Positions 27,266 to 37,193 of a DNA stretch of 64,000 nucleotides are shown here, piece after piece. Source of the DNA: Mixta tenebrionis (GTDB taxonomy: Bacteria > Pseudomonadota > Gammaproteobacteria > Enterobacterales > Enterobacteriaceae); assembly GCF_006517625.1 (NCBI RefSeq), contig NZ_VHQI01000001.1, forward strand, positions 580,856 through 644,855. The letters are read 5' to 3'. The translations under genes were made by a program, and so were the position numbers. Within the stretch, counting starts at the first letter, position 1, and each line of letters begins with the position of its first letter. The notes under the pieces are model-generated. The model was not told the DNA's origin. It did no database searches and saw only the letters and a program-made list of their open reading frames with translations.

Positions 27266-27784
27266 CTACGCCAGCCGCTTATACATAACGGTAGTGGCGT
27301 CCATCGCCCCTGCCGGCGACTGCGCATAATAAGGAATCGCGCCGGCAATTTCCCAGCCCAGCGAAAGATAGAGCAGGCTGGCGATATCGCCGCTGCGGGT
27401 ATCCAGCACCATCAGGCTGCGCCCCGCCTGTTTGACATACTGCTCCGCCCGCTGCATCAGCTGGCGCGCAATCCCCTGGCGACGCGCAGCGGGATGCACC
27501 AGCAGCTTGCCGATTTCAGCGCGATGGCGGCCATTGGGCATGCCGTTCCAGATAATGGTTACCGTCGCCACCACGTTTCGCCGCTGACGCGCCACCAGCA
27601 GCAGCCGCTCACCGCGATCGAGGCTGGCACAACTGTCCAGCCAGTAATTGCGCATCAGCAGGCGATCCGTCGGATCGGTAAAGCCTACGCTGGCGCCGTC
27701 CGTTACGCATTCCTGCAGCAGATCGGTCAGCGCTTCCAGTTCGCCGCGCGCCTGCTGCCCATTCAGTAACTGATACTCGATCAT
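27266..27784 (-). CDS. GNAT-family N-acetyltransferase
   Basis: The 172-residue protein has the GNAT acetyl-CoA-binding motif VHPAARRQGIARQLMQRAEQYVKQAG in its middle and a C-terminal GWEIAGAIPYYAQSP strand region. It probably acetylates a small molecule or protein N-terminus; the substrate is unknown. It lies at the boundary where gene order switches from the dinG region to the mlrA region, and is divergent from mlrA, whose upstream dyad could also affect it. Confidence 0.85.
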   Translation of the reverse strand: MIEYQLLNGQQARGELEALTDLLQECVTDGASVGFTDPTDRLLMRNYWLDSCASLDRGERLLLVARQRRNVVATVTIIWNGMPNGRHRAEIGKLLVHPAARRQGIARQLMQRAEQYVKQAGRSLMVLDTRSGDIASLLYLSLGWEIAGAIPYYAQSPAGAMDATTVMYKRLA

Positions 27785-27882
27785 CGCTCTCTCTCAGTAA
27801 AAAAGCCCGCCTTTGCCGGCCAGGATACGCCGCTGCCGGTAAGCGTAGTGACACGAGAATGCGCAGTTTTGCGGGAGCGATC

Positions 27883-27915
27883 AAGTTGTACAATCTAAAA
27901 AAGAATGTACAACTT
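27883..27915. promoter_or_regulatory. MlrA-type inverted repeat upstream of mlrA
   Basis: AAGTTGTACA (27883-27892) and TGTACAACTT (27906-27915) form a perfect 10-bp inverted repeat with a 13-bp AT-rich spacer, 61 bp before the mlrA ATG. It closely resembles the long dyad I recall for E. coli MlrA at csgD (TTGTACA, 12 nt, TGTACAA) and sites of related MerR-like proteins. Autoregulation of mlrA, and possibly control of the divergent GNAT gene, is inferred. Confidence 0.65.
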
Positions 27916-27976
27916 GCCGCGCCTCCGCTAAGGTTAAAGCAGAAATTCCCGTATCCCTGACAAGTAGAGGAAGTGC

Positions 27977-28711
27977 ATGACCCTATACAGCATCGGTGAT
28001 GTCGCCGAACGCTGTGGTATCAACCCGGTAACGTTACGCGCATGGCAGCGTCGCTATGGGCTGCTGAAGCCACAGCGTACCGAAGGCGGGCACCGACAGT
28101 TTGACGATGAAGATATCCAGCGTATTGAAGAGATCAAGCGCTGGATCGAAAGCGGCGTACCGGTAGGCAAAGTTAAGGCGCTGCTGGAAGGCGATAGCGT
28201 CAACGCTCATGACGGCTGGATGACGTTGCAGGAAGAGGTAATGAGCGTGCTGCGCTATGTACGCCCTGCCCGGCTGCGCACCAAGATCGCCGCGCTTGGC
28301 CGCGAACACCCCGTTGATGCGCTTATCGATCACGTATTTGTTCCGGTGCGGCAGCGTCTGGGGATGGACCAAAATACCGCGAAGGCGATGTGCAGCCTGC
28401 TTGACGGCGCGCTGATTGATTATGTCGCCTTCTGCCTGACCAGCGCGCGCAAAAAAGCGGGTAAAGATGCGTTGATTATTGGCTGGGGCGTGGAAGATCG
28501 CACCCGCATCTGGCTGGAGGCGTGGCGGCTTTCGCAGGCGGGATGGCGGATGGATGTGCTGGCGGAACCGCTGGAAAATCCGCGTCCTGAACTGTTTCCC
28601 GGCCAGCAGATTTTTGTCTGGACCGGCAAAAAGCTGACCCGACGCCAGATGGAGCAGTTTGCCCACTGGCAAGAGCAGGGCTTCTCGCTTGCCCTGCACG
28701 GCCAGAGTTAA
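27977..28711 (+). CDS. mlrA: MerR-like regulator MlrA (curli/biofilm activator of csgD)
   Basis: MlrA works with c-di-GMP enzymes to activate csgD and thus curli and cellulose in E. coli. The 244-residue protein starts with the MerR DNA-binding domain ([39 protein letters not shown]), followed by helical and cobalamin-binding-like domains without an obvious B12-ligand DxHxxG motif. It matches E. coli MlrA (243 residues), and yohO and yehWXYZ follow in the same order as there. Confidence 0.93.
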   Translation: MTLYSIGDVAERCGINPVTLRAWQRRYGLLKPQRTEGGHRQFDDEDIQRIEEIKRWIESGVPVGKVKALLEGDSVNAHDGWMTLQEEVMSVLRYVRPARLRTKIAALGREHPVDALIDHVFVPVRQRLGMDQNTAKAMCSLLDGALIDYVAFCLTSARKKAGKDALIIGWGVEDRTRIWLEAWRLSQAGWRMDVLAEPLENPRPELFPGQQIFVWTGKKLTRRQMEQFAHWQEQGFSLALHGQS

Positions 28712-28800
28712 ATGCGCGTTAAAGGGGCGTAAATTACCTGGTCGCCGAGGGCGGATCGCGCTATGATCCGTTCTCATGTTTTATCTTCGCAGGTAATAGA

Positions 28801-28908
28801 ATGAACTGGCAAAAATTCCTGGTCGGCACGCTTTTTTTCATCATGGCGGTCGGCGGTACCGGCGGGCTGATGCTGGTCGGCTACACCATTATTTTACATT
28901 CCCGCTAA
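28801..28908 (+). CDS. yohO: Small membrane protein YohO
   Basis: A 35-codon frame runs from ATG 28801 to TAA 28908. It begins [16 protein letters not shown] and has a glycine-rich single membrane span ([16 protein letters not shown]). Length and the GGxGGxMLxGYTxIL pattern match E. coli YohO, which lies in the same place between mlrA and yehW. Its function is unknown. The 3' end overlaps the convergent yehW gene by 20 nt. Confidence 0.88.
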   Translation: MNWQKFLVGTLFFIMAVGGTGGLMLVGYTIILHSR

Positions 28909-29623
28909 GCCAGCGCTGCAGGCGCTCAAACAGGCGATCCACCACCAGCGCCAGTAGCGCCACCAGCACCGCCCCCTGAATCACATACGCCGTATTAAAC
29001 CCGCTCAGGCCGATAATTACCGGCGATCCCAGGCTTTTGGCGCCCACCGTCGAGGCGATCGCCGCGGTGCCGATATTGATAATGGTCGAGGTGCGAATCC
29101 CCGCGAGGATCACCGGCGCCGCCAGCGGCAGTTCGACGCGTGTCAGCCGCTGCCAGCCGCTCATACCAACGCCGCGCGCCACCTCGCGCGCGCTTTCCGG
29201 CACCGATTCCAGCCCCGCCAGCGTTCCCTGCAGAATCGGCAGAATGCCATACAGCAGCAGCGCAATCGCCGCGGGCCGCTCGCCAAAGCCGATCACCGGC
29301 ACCGCTAGCGCCAACACCGCCACCGGCGGGAAGGTTTGCCCGGCGGCGGCCAGCGTCTCCACCAGCGGGCGAAACTCACCTCCGGCGCGACGCGTTACTG
29401 CGACGCCCGCGCCGATGCCGATCAGCGTCGCGCCGAAGCTGGAAGCCGCCACCAGCGTAATATGCGCCAGCGCCAGCCGTAAAAAACTCTCCTGCTGATA
29501 GACCGGACGATCCAGCTGCGGGAACCAGGCGGCAAACAGCGGGCCGCTGTACGGCATCGCCAGCAGCAGCAGGACAAACAGCGCGATCAGCCACGGCAGC
29601 GGATCGCATAGCCGCTTCCTCAT
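28889..29623 (-). CDS. yehW: Osmoprotectant ABC transporter permease YehW
   Basis: YehW is one of two permeases of the YehZYXW (OsmF) importer, a ProU-like system for betaine-type osmoprotectants with low affinity. The 244-residue protein has about six membrane segments and the binding-protein-dependent permease loop [37 protein letters not shown]. Its ATG overlaps the yehX stop by 4 nt. Confidence 0.94.
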   Translation of the reverse strand: MRKRLCDPLPWLIALFVLLLLAMPYSGPLFAAWFPQLDRPVYQQESFLRLALAHITLVAASSFGATLIGIGAGVAVTRRAGGEFRPLVETLAAAGQTFPPVAVLALAVPVIGFGERPAAIALLLYGILPILQGTLAGLESVPESAREVARGVGMSGWQRLTRVELPLAAPVILAGIRTSTIINIGTAAIASTVGAKSLGSPVIIGLSGFNTAYVIQGAVLVALLALVVDRLFERLQRWLSGNVK

Positions 29624-30558
29624 GCCCCCTCCCGCTGGCGCAGCAAATCGTCGAAGTGCAGCACGCCCAACGGCGCCCCCTGCGTATCGGCAACCGGCAG
29701 CTTATCGGTCTGACGGGTAATAAACAGCGACAGCGCCTCACGCAGCGAGGTATCGGCGCTAATCGGCGCGCTCTCTTCCAGCCACTCGCCGCGCCGCGCC
29801 GCCGCGCCAGCCTGACCCAGCGCCAGCAGGCGCACGCCCAGCTCGCCGCGCCCGAAAAAATCGCGTACGAACTCATTCGCCGGACGCGCCAGCAGCTCCA
29901 GCGGTTTGCCCTGCTGCACGATGCGTCCGTTATCCATCAGCACGATATTATCGGCCAGCGTTAACGCCTCATCGATATCGTGCGTAACCAATACGATAGT
30001 GCGTCCCAGCAGGCGGTGAATACGGATCATCTCCTGCTGTAGCGTGCCGCGGGTAACCGGATCGAGCGCGCCGAACGGCTCATCCATCAGCAACACTTCG
30101 GGATCGGCGGCCAGCGCGCGCGCCACCCCGACGCGCTGCTGCTGTCCGCCGGAAAGCTGATGCGGATAGCGATGGCGCAGCTCATCATCAAGGTTGAGCA
30201 GCGCCAGCAGCTCGCTTACCCGCGCCCGCCTGCGCGCCGACGGCCATTTCAACAGCCCCGGCACGGTGGCGATATTCTTTTCCACCGTCCAGTGCGGAAA
30301 CAGCCCGATCGACTGAATGGCGTAGCCCATGCGCCGCCGCAGCGCCTGCGCGTCAAAGCTGCGAATCTCTTTACCGGCAAACTGAATGGAACCCGCATCA
30401 TGTTCGATCAGCCGGTTAATCATTTTCAGGGTGGTTGACTTGCCGGAACCTGAAGTGCCGATCAGCACGGTAAAGGCGCCTTCGGCAATATGCAGATTAA
30501 TTTCATCCACCGCCGCCTTGTCGGCGAAAAATTTACTGACCTGATTAAACTGGATCAT
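29620..30558 (-). CDS. yehX: Osmoprotectant ABC transporter ATPase YehX
   Basis: The 312-residue ATPase has Walker [10 protein letters not shown] near residue 34, signature LSGGQQQR, Walker [12 protein letters not shown] and switch His (VTHDIDEA). As in ProV/OpuC ATPases, a C-terminal CBS-like part ([27 protein letters not shown]) probably senses ionic strength. It overlaps both neighbours by 4 nt, so translation is coupled. Confidence 0.95.
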   Translation of the reverse strand: MIQFNQVSKFFADKAAVDEINLHIAEGAFTVLIGTSGSGKSTTLKMINRLIEHDAGSIQFAGKEIRSFDAQALRRRMGYAIQSIGLFPHWTVEKNIATVPGLLKWPSARRRARVSELLALLNLDDELRHRYPHQLSGGQQQRVGVARALAADPEVLLMDEPFGALDPVTRGTLQQEMIRIHRLLGRTIVLVTHDIDEALTLADNIVLMDNGRIVQQGKPLELLARPANEFVRDFFGRGELGVRLLALGQAGAAARRGEWLEESAPISADTSLREALSLFITRQTDKLPVADTQGAPLGVLHFDDLLRQREGA

Positions 30559-31721
30559 AGGTTGCGCTTCTCCAGCAGGGAGATAAGGAGGTTAAACAGA
30601 ACGTCCACCAGCACCGCCAGCGCGACTACCGGGATAACGCCGAGCAGCGCCAGCTCCAGCGCGCTGCTTAACAGCCCCTGAAAGATAATGGCGCCGAAGC
30701 CGCCCGCGCCAATCAGCGCGGCAATCACCGCCATGCCGACCGTCTGGATGGTCACCACGCGCAGGCCGCTGAGCAGCACCGGCAGCGCCAGCGGCACCTC
30801 GACCAGCCAGAAACGCTGGGCGCGCGACATGCCCATGCCGCTGGCGGTTTCCCTGACGCCCGCAGGCACCTGCTGCAGGCCCGCCACCACGCTACGAACC
30901 AGCGGCAGCAGCGCATAGAGCACCAAAGCGATCAGCGCAGGCGCCAGGCCGATGCCGCTCACCCCCAGCCGCGCCAGCCAGGGAAAAAGCCCGGCCAATC
31001 CGGCCAGCGGCGCGATCAGCAGGCCGAACAGCGCAACCGACGGCACGGTCTGGATAATATTCAATACGGAAAAAACCGCGGCCTGCCAGCGCGGGCGACG
31101 ATAGCAGAGGATGCCCAGCGGTACGCCCAGCGCCAGCGCCGGGATCAGCGTGGCGATCAGCAGCAGCAAATGCCGCGTCAGCGCCTGATCGAACACATCC
31201 TGACGGTTGGCATACTCTTTCAGCAGCGACAGCTGATCGAGCTGCCCGCCGAGCAGCAGCAGAATCAGCGGCAGCCACAGCTGGGCATTCAGCAACAGCC
31301 GCAGCGAGGCGCTGCGCGTCAGGCGCGTCACGCTGTCCGCCGCTATCAGCAGGCAGAGGGCGCAGGCGGCCCACAGACCGCTGCCGAAACCGGTACGCGC
31401 CAGCGCGCTGCCCTGCTGCGCCAGCGTCTGCGCGGCATGGCCGCCCAGCGCCACCAGCAGCGTTAGCAGCAGTTCGCAAAGCAACAGCGTCAGGATTAAG
31501 GTGGGGCGTTTCAGCGGCTGCCAGGCCAGCAGGAGCAGCAGAGGCAGGATGACTAAAATCAGCCAGCCCGCGCCGTGCAGCAGCTGCGTCAGCATCACCG
31601 GCTGGCCGGAAACCAGACGGTTAGGCGCAAAGCTGGCGAACGGCAGCGCAAACAGCGCCGCCGTCAGCAGCAGCGTCAACAGCAGCAGGACGCGGTTATA
31701 CAGGGCGAATCGCAAAATCAC
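30555..31721 (-). CDS. yehY: Osmoprotectant ABC transporter permease YehY
   Basis: YehY is the larger permease: 388 residues with an extra N-terminal set of hydrophobic segments (about 1-170) before the permease core. The core carries [23 protein letters not shown] and the ATPase-contact loop [34 protein letters not shown]. Length and layout match E. coli YehY (385 residues). Confidence 0.94.
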   Translation of the reverse strand: MILRFALYNRVLLLLTLLLTAALFALPFASFAPNRLVSGQPVMLTQLLHGAGWLILVILPLLLLLAWQPLKRPTLILTLLLCELLLTLLVALGGHAAQTLAQQGSALARTGFGSGLWAACALCLLIAADSVTRLTRSASLRLLLNAQLWLPLILLLLGGQLDQLSLLKEYANRQDVFDQALTRHLLLLIATLIPALALGVPLGILCYRRPRWQAAVFSVLNIIQTVPSVALFGLLIAPLAGLAGLFPWLARLGVSGIGLAPALIALVLYALLPLVRSVVAGLQQVPAGVRETASGMGMSRAQRFWLVEVPLALPVLLSGLRVVTIQTVGMAVIAALIGAGGFGAIIFQGLLSSALELALLGVIPVVALAVLVDVLFNLLISLLEKRNL

Positions 31722-31755
31722 TCCATCAGCCAGATGAGATTATCAGGCGTACCCG

Positions 31756-32676
31756 CTACAGCAGTTTCTTCTGTTGCAGCCAGTCGGCAGCAACTTTTTT
31801 CGCATCCTGGCCCTCCACGGCAATCCTGGCGTTCAGCGCCTGCAGCGTCTTTTCATCCAGCGCCGCAAACACCGGCTGTAGCCAGGCGGCGATATCAGGA
31901 TGTTGCTTTAGCGTCGCCGCGCGAATTACCGGCGCCGGCGCATAAATAGGCTGCACGCCCTGCGGATCGCTCAGCGTTTGCAGCCCCAGCGCGGCAACCG
32001 GGCCGTCGGTGCCGTAGGCCATGGCGGCATTGACCCCGTAGGTTTGCTGCGCCGCCGCTTTGATAGTTACCGCGGTGTCGCCGCCCGCCAGCGACAGCAG
32101 CTGATCCTGCTCCAGCCTGAAGCCGTAGGCTTTTTCAAACGCGGGCAGCGCATCGGCCCGCTCAATAAACTCAGCGGAGGCGGCCAGCTTAAAGGCGCCG
32201 CCCTGCTTCAAATAGCGGCTGAGATCGGCCAGCGAGGTCAACTGCGCTTTTTGCGCCAGATCGCCGCGCACCGCAATAGTCCAGGTATTGTTGGCCGGCG
32301 CGGGCGTCAGCCACACCAGCTGATTTTTCTCAGCATCCTCTTTTTTTACCTTTTCATAACCCGCCTGGGCATTTTTCCAGGCGGCATCGCCCGCCTGACT
32401 GAAGAAGAAGGCGCCGTTGCCGGTATATTCGGGATAGATATCCAGCTCGCCGGCAACGATAGCGCCGCGCACCACCTGAGTATTGCCGAGCTGAATCTTA
32501 TTCACCGTCGGCACGCCATGTTTTTCCAGCACCTGCAGGATAATATTGCCCAGCAGCGAGCCTTCGGTATCGATTTTGGATCCCACGCGCACCGCATCGG
32601 CGGCATACGCCTCTCCTGCCAGCACGAACAGCGCGGCCAGCGTCAGTAAGCCGCGACGCGCAGTAGCGAAAGCCAT
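31756..32676 (-). CDS. osmF: Osmoprotectant-binding protein OsmF (YehZ)
   Basis: OsmF is the periplasmic substrate-binding protein of the YehWXY importer, of the OpuAC/ProX family. From ATG 32676 (AAAGGA upstream) it has 306 residues with a signal peptide ending AYA before ADAVRVGSKIDTEGSLLGNI. The frame extends upstream to 32745 but that part is not a signal peptide. It is first in the osmF-yehYXW operon; a CTACGCT upstream could be a sigma-S -10, consistent with the sigma-S control known in E. coli. Confidence 0.95.
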   Translation of the reverse strand: MAFATARRGLLTLAALFVLAGEAYAADAVRVGSKIDTEGSLLGNIILQVLEKHGVPTVNKIQLGNTQVVRGAIVAGELDIYPEYTGNGAFFFSQAGDAAWKNAQAGYEKVKKEDAEKNQLVWLTPAPANNTWTIAVRGDLAQKAQLTSLADLSRYLKQGGAFKLAASAEFIERADALPAFEKAYGFRLEQDQLLSLAGGDTAVTIKAAAQQTYGVNAAMAYGTDGPVAALGLQTLSDPQGVQPIYAPAPVIRAATLKQHPDIAAWLQPVFAALDEKTLQALNARIAVEGQDAKKVAADWLQQKKLL

Positions 32677-32875
32677 AGCTTTTTTCCTTTTATGTAGGGT
32701 TTTGTCAAAGCGTAGCGCAATTCGCCGTGCATGTTGGAAAAACACCTTTTTTCTGCGGGTTGCCGCGCCGGGAAAAACACGGGCGGCAGCCAGCTCAGCG
32801 GCAGGCCTGCTTAATCAGCGGCTTAAGCAGGTGACAGTAATAAAGCGCGCTATTCCGCTGACGGCGCGGCGACGG

Positions 32876-33445
32876 CTAGCGGTTGCAGGCAGCTGCAACG
32901 CTTTCCGGGGCGACGGCGCCTTGCGTAAAGCGCGCCAGCTGCGCGGGGATGCGCGCGAAGGTATGTAAAAACCACGGGGTAAAACGGGAGGGGGCGCGCA
33001 TTATCTCCTGCTCAATCGCGGCCAGCGAGAGCCAGCGGCTGGCATCGGCTTCGTCAGGATTAAGCTGCGGCTGACAGTCGCTCATGGCGAAGAAAACGTG
33101 CCCATATTCATGCTCTGTCAGGCCGTTGCTCAACGACAGGTTGTAGCTCAGCTCAAACATCGGCGTCAGAGGGAGGCGCAGCCCCATCTCCTCGTACAGC
33201 CGCCGCTCTGCCGCCACGCGCGTCGATTCCTGAGGAAAGGGATGGCCGCAGCAGGTATTGCTCCACAGGCCGCCGCAGTGATATTTCCCGCTGGCGCGCC
33301 GCTGCAGCAGCAGCTCATGCCGGCGGTTGAAAACGTAGACCGTTACCGCCCGGTGCAGCAACCCCTTTTGATGAACTTCCAGCTTTTCCATTTTGCCGGT
33401 AGGGCGATCGAGGTGATCGACAAGGATAACTTCAATAGCTGACAT
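32876..33445 (-). CDS. idi: Isopentenyl-diphosphate delta-isomerase (type I)
   Basis: Idi interconverts isopentenyl and dimethylallyl diphosphate in the cytoplasm. The 189-residue Nudix-fold protein shows the catalytic Cys in SNTCCGHP, the Nudix-like RVAAERRLYEEMGL and the metal/catalytic Glu in LTEHEYGHVF. It stands alone here, away from any visible carotenoid genes; in many Erwiniaceae an idi also sits in the crt cluster, so this may be the housekeeping or a duplicate copy. It is absent from this locus in E. coli. Confidence 0.92.
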   Translation of the reverse strand: MSAIEVILVDHLDRPTGKMEKLEVHQKGLLHRAVTVYVFNRRHELLLQRRASGKYHCGGLWSNTCCGHPFPQESTRVAAERRLYEEMGLRLPLTPMFELSYNLSLSNGLTEHEYGHVFFAMSDCQPQLNPDEADASRWLSLAAIEQEIMRAPSRFTPWFLHTFARIPAQLARFTQGAVAPESVAAACNR

Positions 33446-33591
33446 GCAGGCTCCTTCAGACTTATCTTAGCCATTGTGGCATATCCGCCGCCGCGCCTGT
33501 CGAAAAAAGTGGTTGTCTTTATCACAAACCGGGCGAAAAAAGCATGCTCTGCGCGGCGTCCCGTAAATTAACGGAACGCCCGCAGGCTTTT

Positions 33592-35493
33592 TTACAGTTT
33601 GAACGCCTTCACTACCTGCTCCAGCTGCACGCTCTGCTCCTCCATCGCCTGGGCGGCGGCCGAGACCTGCTGCACCAGCGCGGCGTTCTGCTGCGTGGTG
33701 CTGTCGAGCTGGTTAATCGCCACGTTGACCTGATCGATGCCCATGCTCTGTTCGCGGCTGGCGGACATAATCTCTCCCATCAGCGTGGTGACGCTGGCTA
33801 CGCCCTGCATCAGCTCATCCATGGTATCGCCCGCCTCGCCCACCAGCCGACTGCCGGCATCGATGCTGGCTACCGAGGTTTCAATCAGCTTTTTAATTTC
33901 ACGCGCCGAGTTGGCGGAGCGTTGGGCAAGATTGCGCACCTCGCTGGCGACTACGGCGAAACCGCGTCCCTGCTCGCCGGCGCGCGCCGCCTCCACCGCC
34001 GCGTTCAGCGCCAGGATATTAGTCTGGAAGGCGATGCTGTCGATCACGCTAATAATATCCACCACTTTGCGCGACGAGGCGTCGATATCGCCCATGGTGG
34101 CGACGACGTGGCGCACCACTTCGGTGCCGCGCGCCGCCACCTGCGCGGCGTTATCCGCCAGCTGGCTGGCGTGCGTGGCGTTATCGGCATTCTGGCGCAC
34201 GGTGCCGGTCAGCTGTTCCATCGAGGCCGCCGTTTCAACGATTGAGCTGGACTGCTCTTCGGTACGGGCGGAGAGATCGAGGTTGCCGCTGGCAATCTGA
34301 CGCGAGGCGGAGGTTATCGCCAGCGCGCTGTCGCCCACCTGGCGCATCAGCCCCTGCAGATAGGCGATAAACTGGTTAAAGCTCTGCGCGACGGCGTTAA
34401 ATTCCGGGCTGTTGCTGGCGGGCAAACGCTGCGTCAGATCGGCGCCGCCGGTAGAGAGCGCCAGAATATTGTTATTCAGCAGGCTCAGACGCTTCATCAT
34501 GCTGCGGACAAAACCCAACAGCACCAGCAGCAGCGCGATGGCCAGCGGGATCTGCACTACGCCGAGACGTGAAAGCATAGAGTGGGTCTGCTGCGTCAGC
34601 AGGGCGGTCGGCACGTCGCTCGCCAGATACCAGGGGCTGCCGGCAATCGGCTGTACAAACAGCGTGCGATCGCCGTTTTCATCCTGATACTGGCTTGTTA
34701 CCGGCTGCTGTCCGGCCTTGCTCAGCAGCGCCTGCAGCGGCGCGGAGAGCGGCAGGCCAAGCTCGCTCAGGTTTTGCAGCTTCGGCGTATCGTTCACCAG
34801 CGCCGCATTCCCCACGACTTTACCGTCCGCCTCAACGATCAGTACGCGCCCGTGGATAACTTCGCCCATCTCTTTTGCCAGATGGTTAAAGAAGCCCAGC
34901 GTCACATCGATAGTGGAAACGCCCCATACGGCGCCGTTACGGTAGATCGCCATCGCGCAGTTGGTGCGCGGCTGCGGACTGGCGGCATCCTGATAGGCGT
35001 TGGCCCAGGCGCAGGCGCCCTTCCCGGCGGCCAGCCCCGCTTTGTACCACGGCTGCTCATAATATTTATCCGCTTCCGGCGAGTTCCAGAAGGTATTGAG
35101 CTGCAGACGGTCGCTGGCATCGCGGGCGAAGAAGGTGCTGAACCTTTCCCGGTCCGCCGCGCGCATGCCGGGCAACGGCCAGATGCCGCCGCCAAAAACG
35201 TTGTTGTCCTGATACTGGTTCACCAGCGCAGGCAGCAGGCTATCGATCGCCGCGCTGTCCATAACGCTGACCGCCTCGGTAATAGTGCGCTGCTGTGCCT
35301 GCACGCGGTTCATCTGCTCGACGATGCGCGCCGCCAGCGCATCCACCTCATAGCGCACCAGACGTTCTTCATTCGTTTTTAACTGCGGGGCAACAAAAAG
35401 ATTGATAACCACCACGGTAACCGCCATCAGCAGCAGGAAAAACGCTACCAGGGTTAACGTAAAGCGGGCCTGCGTTGTTTTTAACATGTCCAC
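33592..35493 (-). CDS. Methyl-accepting chemotaxis protein with dCache-type sensor
   Basis: The 633-residue chemoreceptor has TM1 at about residues 8-33, a roughly 260-residue periplasmic Cache-like domain ([13 protein letters not shown] and [14 protein letters not shown] are typical), TM2 near 300-322, HAMP, and a signalling domain with the hairpin tip [20 protein letters not shown]. It ends VKAFKL without an NWETF-type CheR tether, so it is a low-abundance or PctA-like receptor. Ligands of such Cache domains are often amino acids or organic acids. A sigma-28-like promoter lies upstream. Confidence 0.92.
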   Translation of the reverse strand: MDMLKTTQARFTLTLVAFFLLLMAVTVVVINLFVAPQLKTNEERLVRYEVDALAARIVEQMNRVQAQQRTITEAVSVMDSAAIDSLLPALVNQYQDNNVFGGGIWPLPGMRAADRERFSTFFARDASDRLQLNTFWNSPEADKYYEQPWYKAGLAAGKGACAWANAYQDAASPQPRTNCAMAIYRNGAVWGVSTIDVTLGFFNHLAKEMGEVIHGRVLIVEADGKVVGNAALVNDTPKLQNLSELGLPLSAPLQALLSKAGQQPVTSQYQDENGDRTLFVQPIAGSPWYLASDVPTALLTQQTHSMLSRLGVVQIPLAIALLLVLLGFVRSMMKRLSLLNNNILALSTGGADLTQRLPASNSPEFNAVAQSFNQFIAYLQGLMRQVGDSALAITSASRQIASGNLDLSARTEEQSSSIVETAASMEQLTGTVRQNADNATHASQLADNAAQVAARGTEVVRHVVATMGDIDASSRKVVDIISVIDSIAFQTNILALNAAVEAARAGEQGRGFAVVASEVRNLAQRSANSAREIKKLIETSVASIDAGSRLVGEAGDTMDELMQGVASVTTLMGEIMSASREQSMGIDQVNVAINQLDSTTQQNAALVQQVSAAAQAMEEQSVQLEQVVKAFKL

Positions 35494-35529
35494 ACCCTTA
35501 ACCGAAAGGGCCTGATTGCCCTGCTGATG

Positions 35530-35556
35530 TTAACGGCGTGTGGGAACGTTCCTTGA
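35530..35556 (-). promoter_or_regulatory. Sigma-28 (FliA) type promoter of the chemoreceptor
   Basis: Read leftward: TCAAGGAA, 11 nt, GCCGTTAA. The -10 matches the flagellar consensus GCCGATAA at 7 of 8 positions and the spacing of 11 is exact; the -35 matches TAAAGTTT at 4 of 8. It lies 37 nt upstream of the chemoreceptor ATG, as expected for a class 3 motility gene. Confidence 0.65.
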
Positions 35557-35602
35557 GGCGATCGCGATCAAATTTTTTAAAAATGTCGCCCGGCGTCGCC
35601 GC

Positions 35603-36712
35603 TTATTCTTGCTGTTCAACCACCTGCTGACGCGGACGGAAAATATGGCTGGCGCCGTACTGCAGCAGGCGCGTAACCAGCTGCATTCCTCCGGCATCAT
35701 CCTGCTGGGCGAATGCCTGCTCCGCGGCAGTAACCGGCGTGGCCCACAGCAGATTTACCCGCTCGCCTTCGCGCTTCGGCAGCGTAAACTGGCCGCTTTC
35801 GCCGCCGAGCGTGGCGGAGAGCAGAAATCCTTCAAAGCCAACCGGGGCCACTGAGGAGCTGAGGATATGCCCTTCTCCCAGCCAGTTAAGGCTGCTCCAG
35901 GGATAGTGCGCATAGTTCGCCAGCGCGCTGGCCATGCGGATAGCGTTATCTTCCGTCATCACTTCCGCATCGATCGCCATCGCCAGTTCGGTACGCCGGT
36001 ACTGCGGCGCCAGATCCTCATAGAGGAAATCGACCCACGGCATGGGACGAATACACATGCCGAGGGTGAAGAAATACCAGACGCCCTGATGATAATGCTG
36101 TGAAAGCGCCATCGGCGGCCAGCGTCCCTGATCGATGCCGTAATATTTAACCGATGGCCCGTAGTGCGCCTCGTAGCACTGCAATAAATCATGCTCCACC
36201 GGCTGCCAGAGATGGCCGTCATGCCAGTCGCGCCAGAACTGCCGATGCGTCAGCGCTCTGGCGTAATACAGATTGGTAGAGGCGGAGCCGAGCGGCGCGG
36301 TCAGCCGGTTCTCTTTAATGCAGCCGGCGGAAAAGCTGACCTGTTTATTCTGATAGAGGCTCCAGCCGGGAATAACCGCCAGCAGCTGGCCCTGATACCA
36401 GACCGCCGCGCCATCGTCGGTCGGTTCCCAGATAATTTGCAGTCCGGCGGGATCGAGCGCCGGCTCCGCTTCCAGCGTGCGGCAGCAGTCGGCGCTGAGC
36501 AGCGGCGCGATGCCCTGCTCTATCGCTGCGCGATCTTCCTGCAACGGCGCAGGCAACAGATTACGCAGCCAGCAGCCGCGTACCGCGAAGCGCGAGCGAA
36601 AGGGTTCGGTGGGCCAGATATAGAAGTAGGCGGCCCGCTCGGTCTGTTCGATGATGGCGGTTAACGTCTGTTGCTGGTTGGTGACCTCAGCAATCAACTG
36701 CGAATTTGTCAT
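35603..36712 (-). CDS. Suppressor-of-fused (SUFU)-like domain protein
   Basis: This 369-residue cytoplasmic protein has no signal peptide or membrane span. Its middle (YEAHYGPSVKYYGI, then LAPQYRRTELAMAI and NYAHYPWSSLNWLGEGH) resembles bacterial proteins carrying the suppressor-of-fused domain. In bacteria that domain occurs in proteins of unknown role and in some toxin-immunity families. No toxin gene is adjacent. GAGG lies 5 nt before the ATG. The family call is from memory of motif shape and is moderate. Confidence 0.5.
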   Translation of the reverse strand: MTNSQLIAEVTNQQQTLTAIIEQTERAAYFYIWPTEPFRSRFAVRGCWLRNLLPAPLQEDRAAIEQGIAPLLSADCCRTLEAEPALDPAGLQIIWEPTDDGAAVWYQGQLLAVIPGWSLYQNKQVSFSAGCIKENRLTAPLGSASTNLYYARALTHRQFWRDWHDGHLWQPVEHDLLQCYEAHYGPSVKYYGIDQGRWPPMALSQHYHQGVWYFFTLGMCIRPMPWVDFLYEDLAPQYRRTELAMAIDAEVMTEDNAIRMASALANYAHYPWSSLNWLGEGHILSSSVAPVGFEGFLLSATLGGESGQFTLPKREGERVNLLWATPVTAAEQAFAQQDDAGGMQLVTRLLQYGASHIFRPRQQVVEQQE

Positions 36713-37193
36713 AGTGCCTCAACGCAACGTAGAGGAATCCATTTTCCCCGAGAATAGGGTAGGATCCCTTTTCTCGCCACGCCGCAGCAAGGGTAAAAGT
36801 CTCAAAGTCACGCTTATTGCCGCATTTACACCTCCGCAGGCGCGACGGCGCGGGCGGCAAAATATTTGTCACCCACGCCCTTTATCTTAGGGTAAATAAG
36901 GTAAAAACCGCCTTTCACCGTTTTTAGCCAGGCAGCGGCTTAAACCAACGCTTTTTCCTGCCGCCGCTGCGCTCGGCAATAAGATTTCACACTCTTTTAC
37001 GCAGCCTGACGTTTTATATAACTGCTTGTTTATAAATCTTTTTATTTCCCCTGCTGATAGTAATTAATGATAAAGCCTTATTTTTCAGCCGGTTAAAAGC
37101 GAAACGCTGAATAGTTGCCTGAGCGCCCCGTCTCTACCAGGCTTTGAGAGCTAATGCAGCACACCGATACACCATTAGAGGGAGAGAGGCATT
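36713..37193. other. Non-coding region between the SUFU-like and YciE-type genes
   Basis: The 480-bp divergent spacer is GC-rich near the SUFU-like gene and AT-rich near 37000-37080, where the promoter of the rightward gene should lie. A strong GAGGGAGAGAGG precedes that gene. An open frame on the minus strand at 36687-36872 has no convincing start context or family resemblance. Confidence 0.4.

Noticed and set aside
34582..35382. Long open frame antisense to the chemoreceptor
   Set aside because: Same reason: third-position GC bias keeps the opposite frame open.
36687..36872. 61-codon frame overlapping the start of the SUFU-like gene
   Set aside because: No Shine-Dalgarno, no homology, and it shares DNA with the real gene start.
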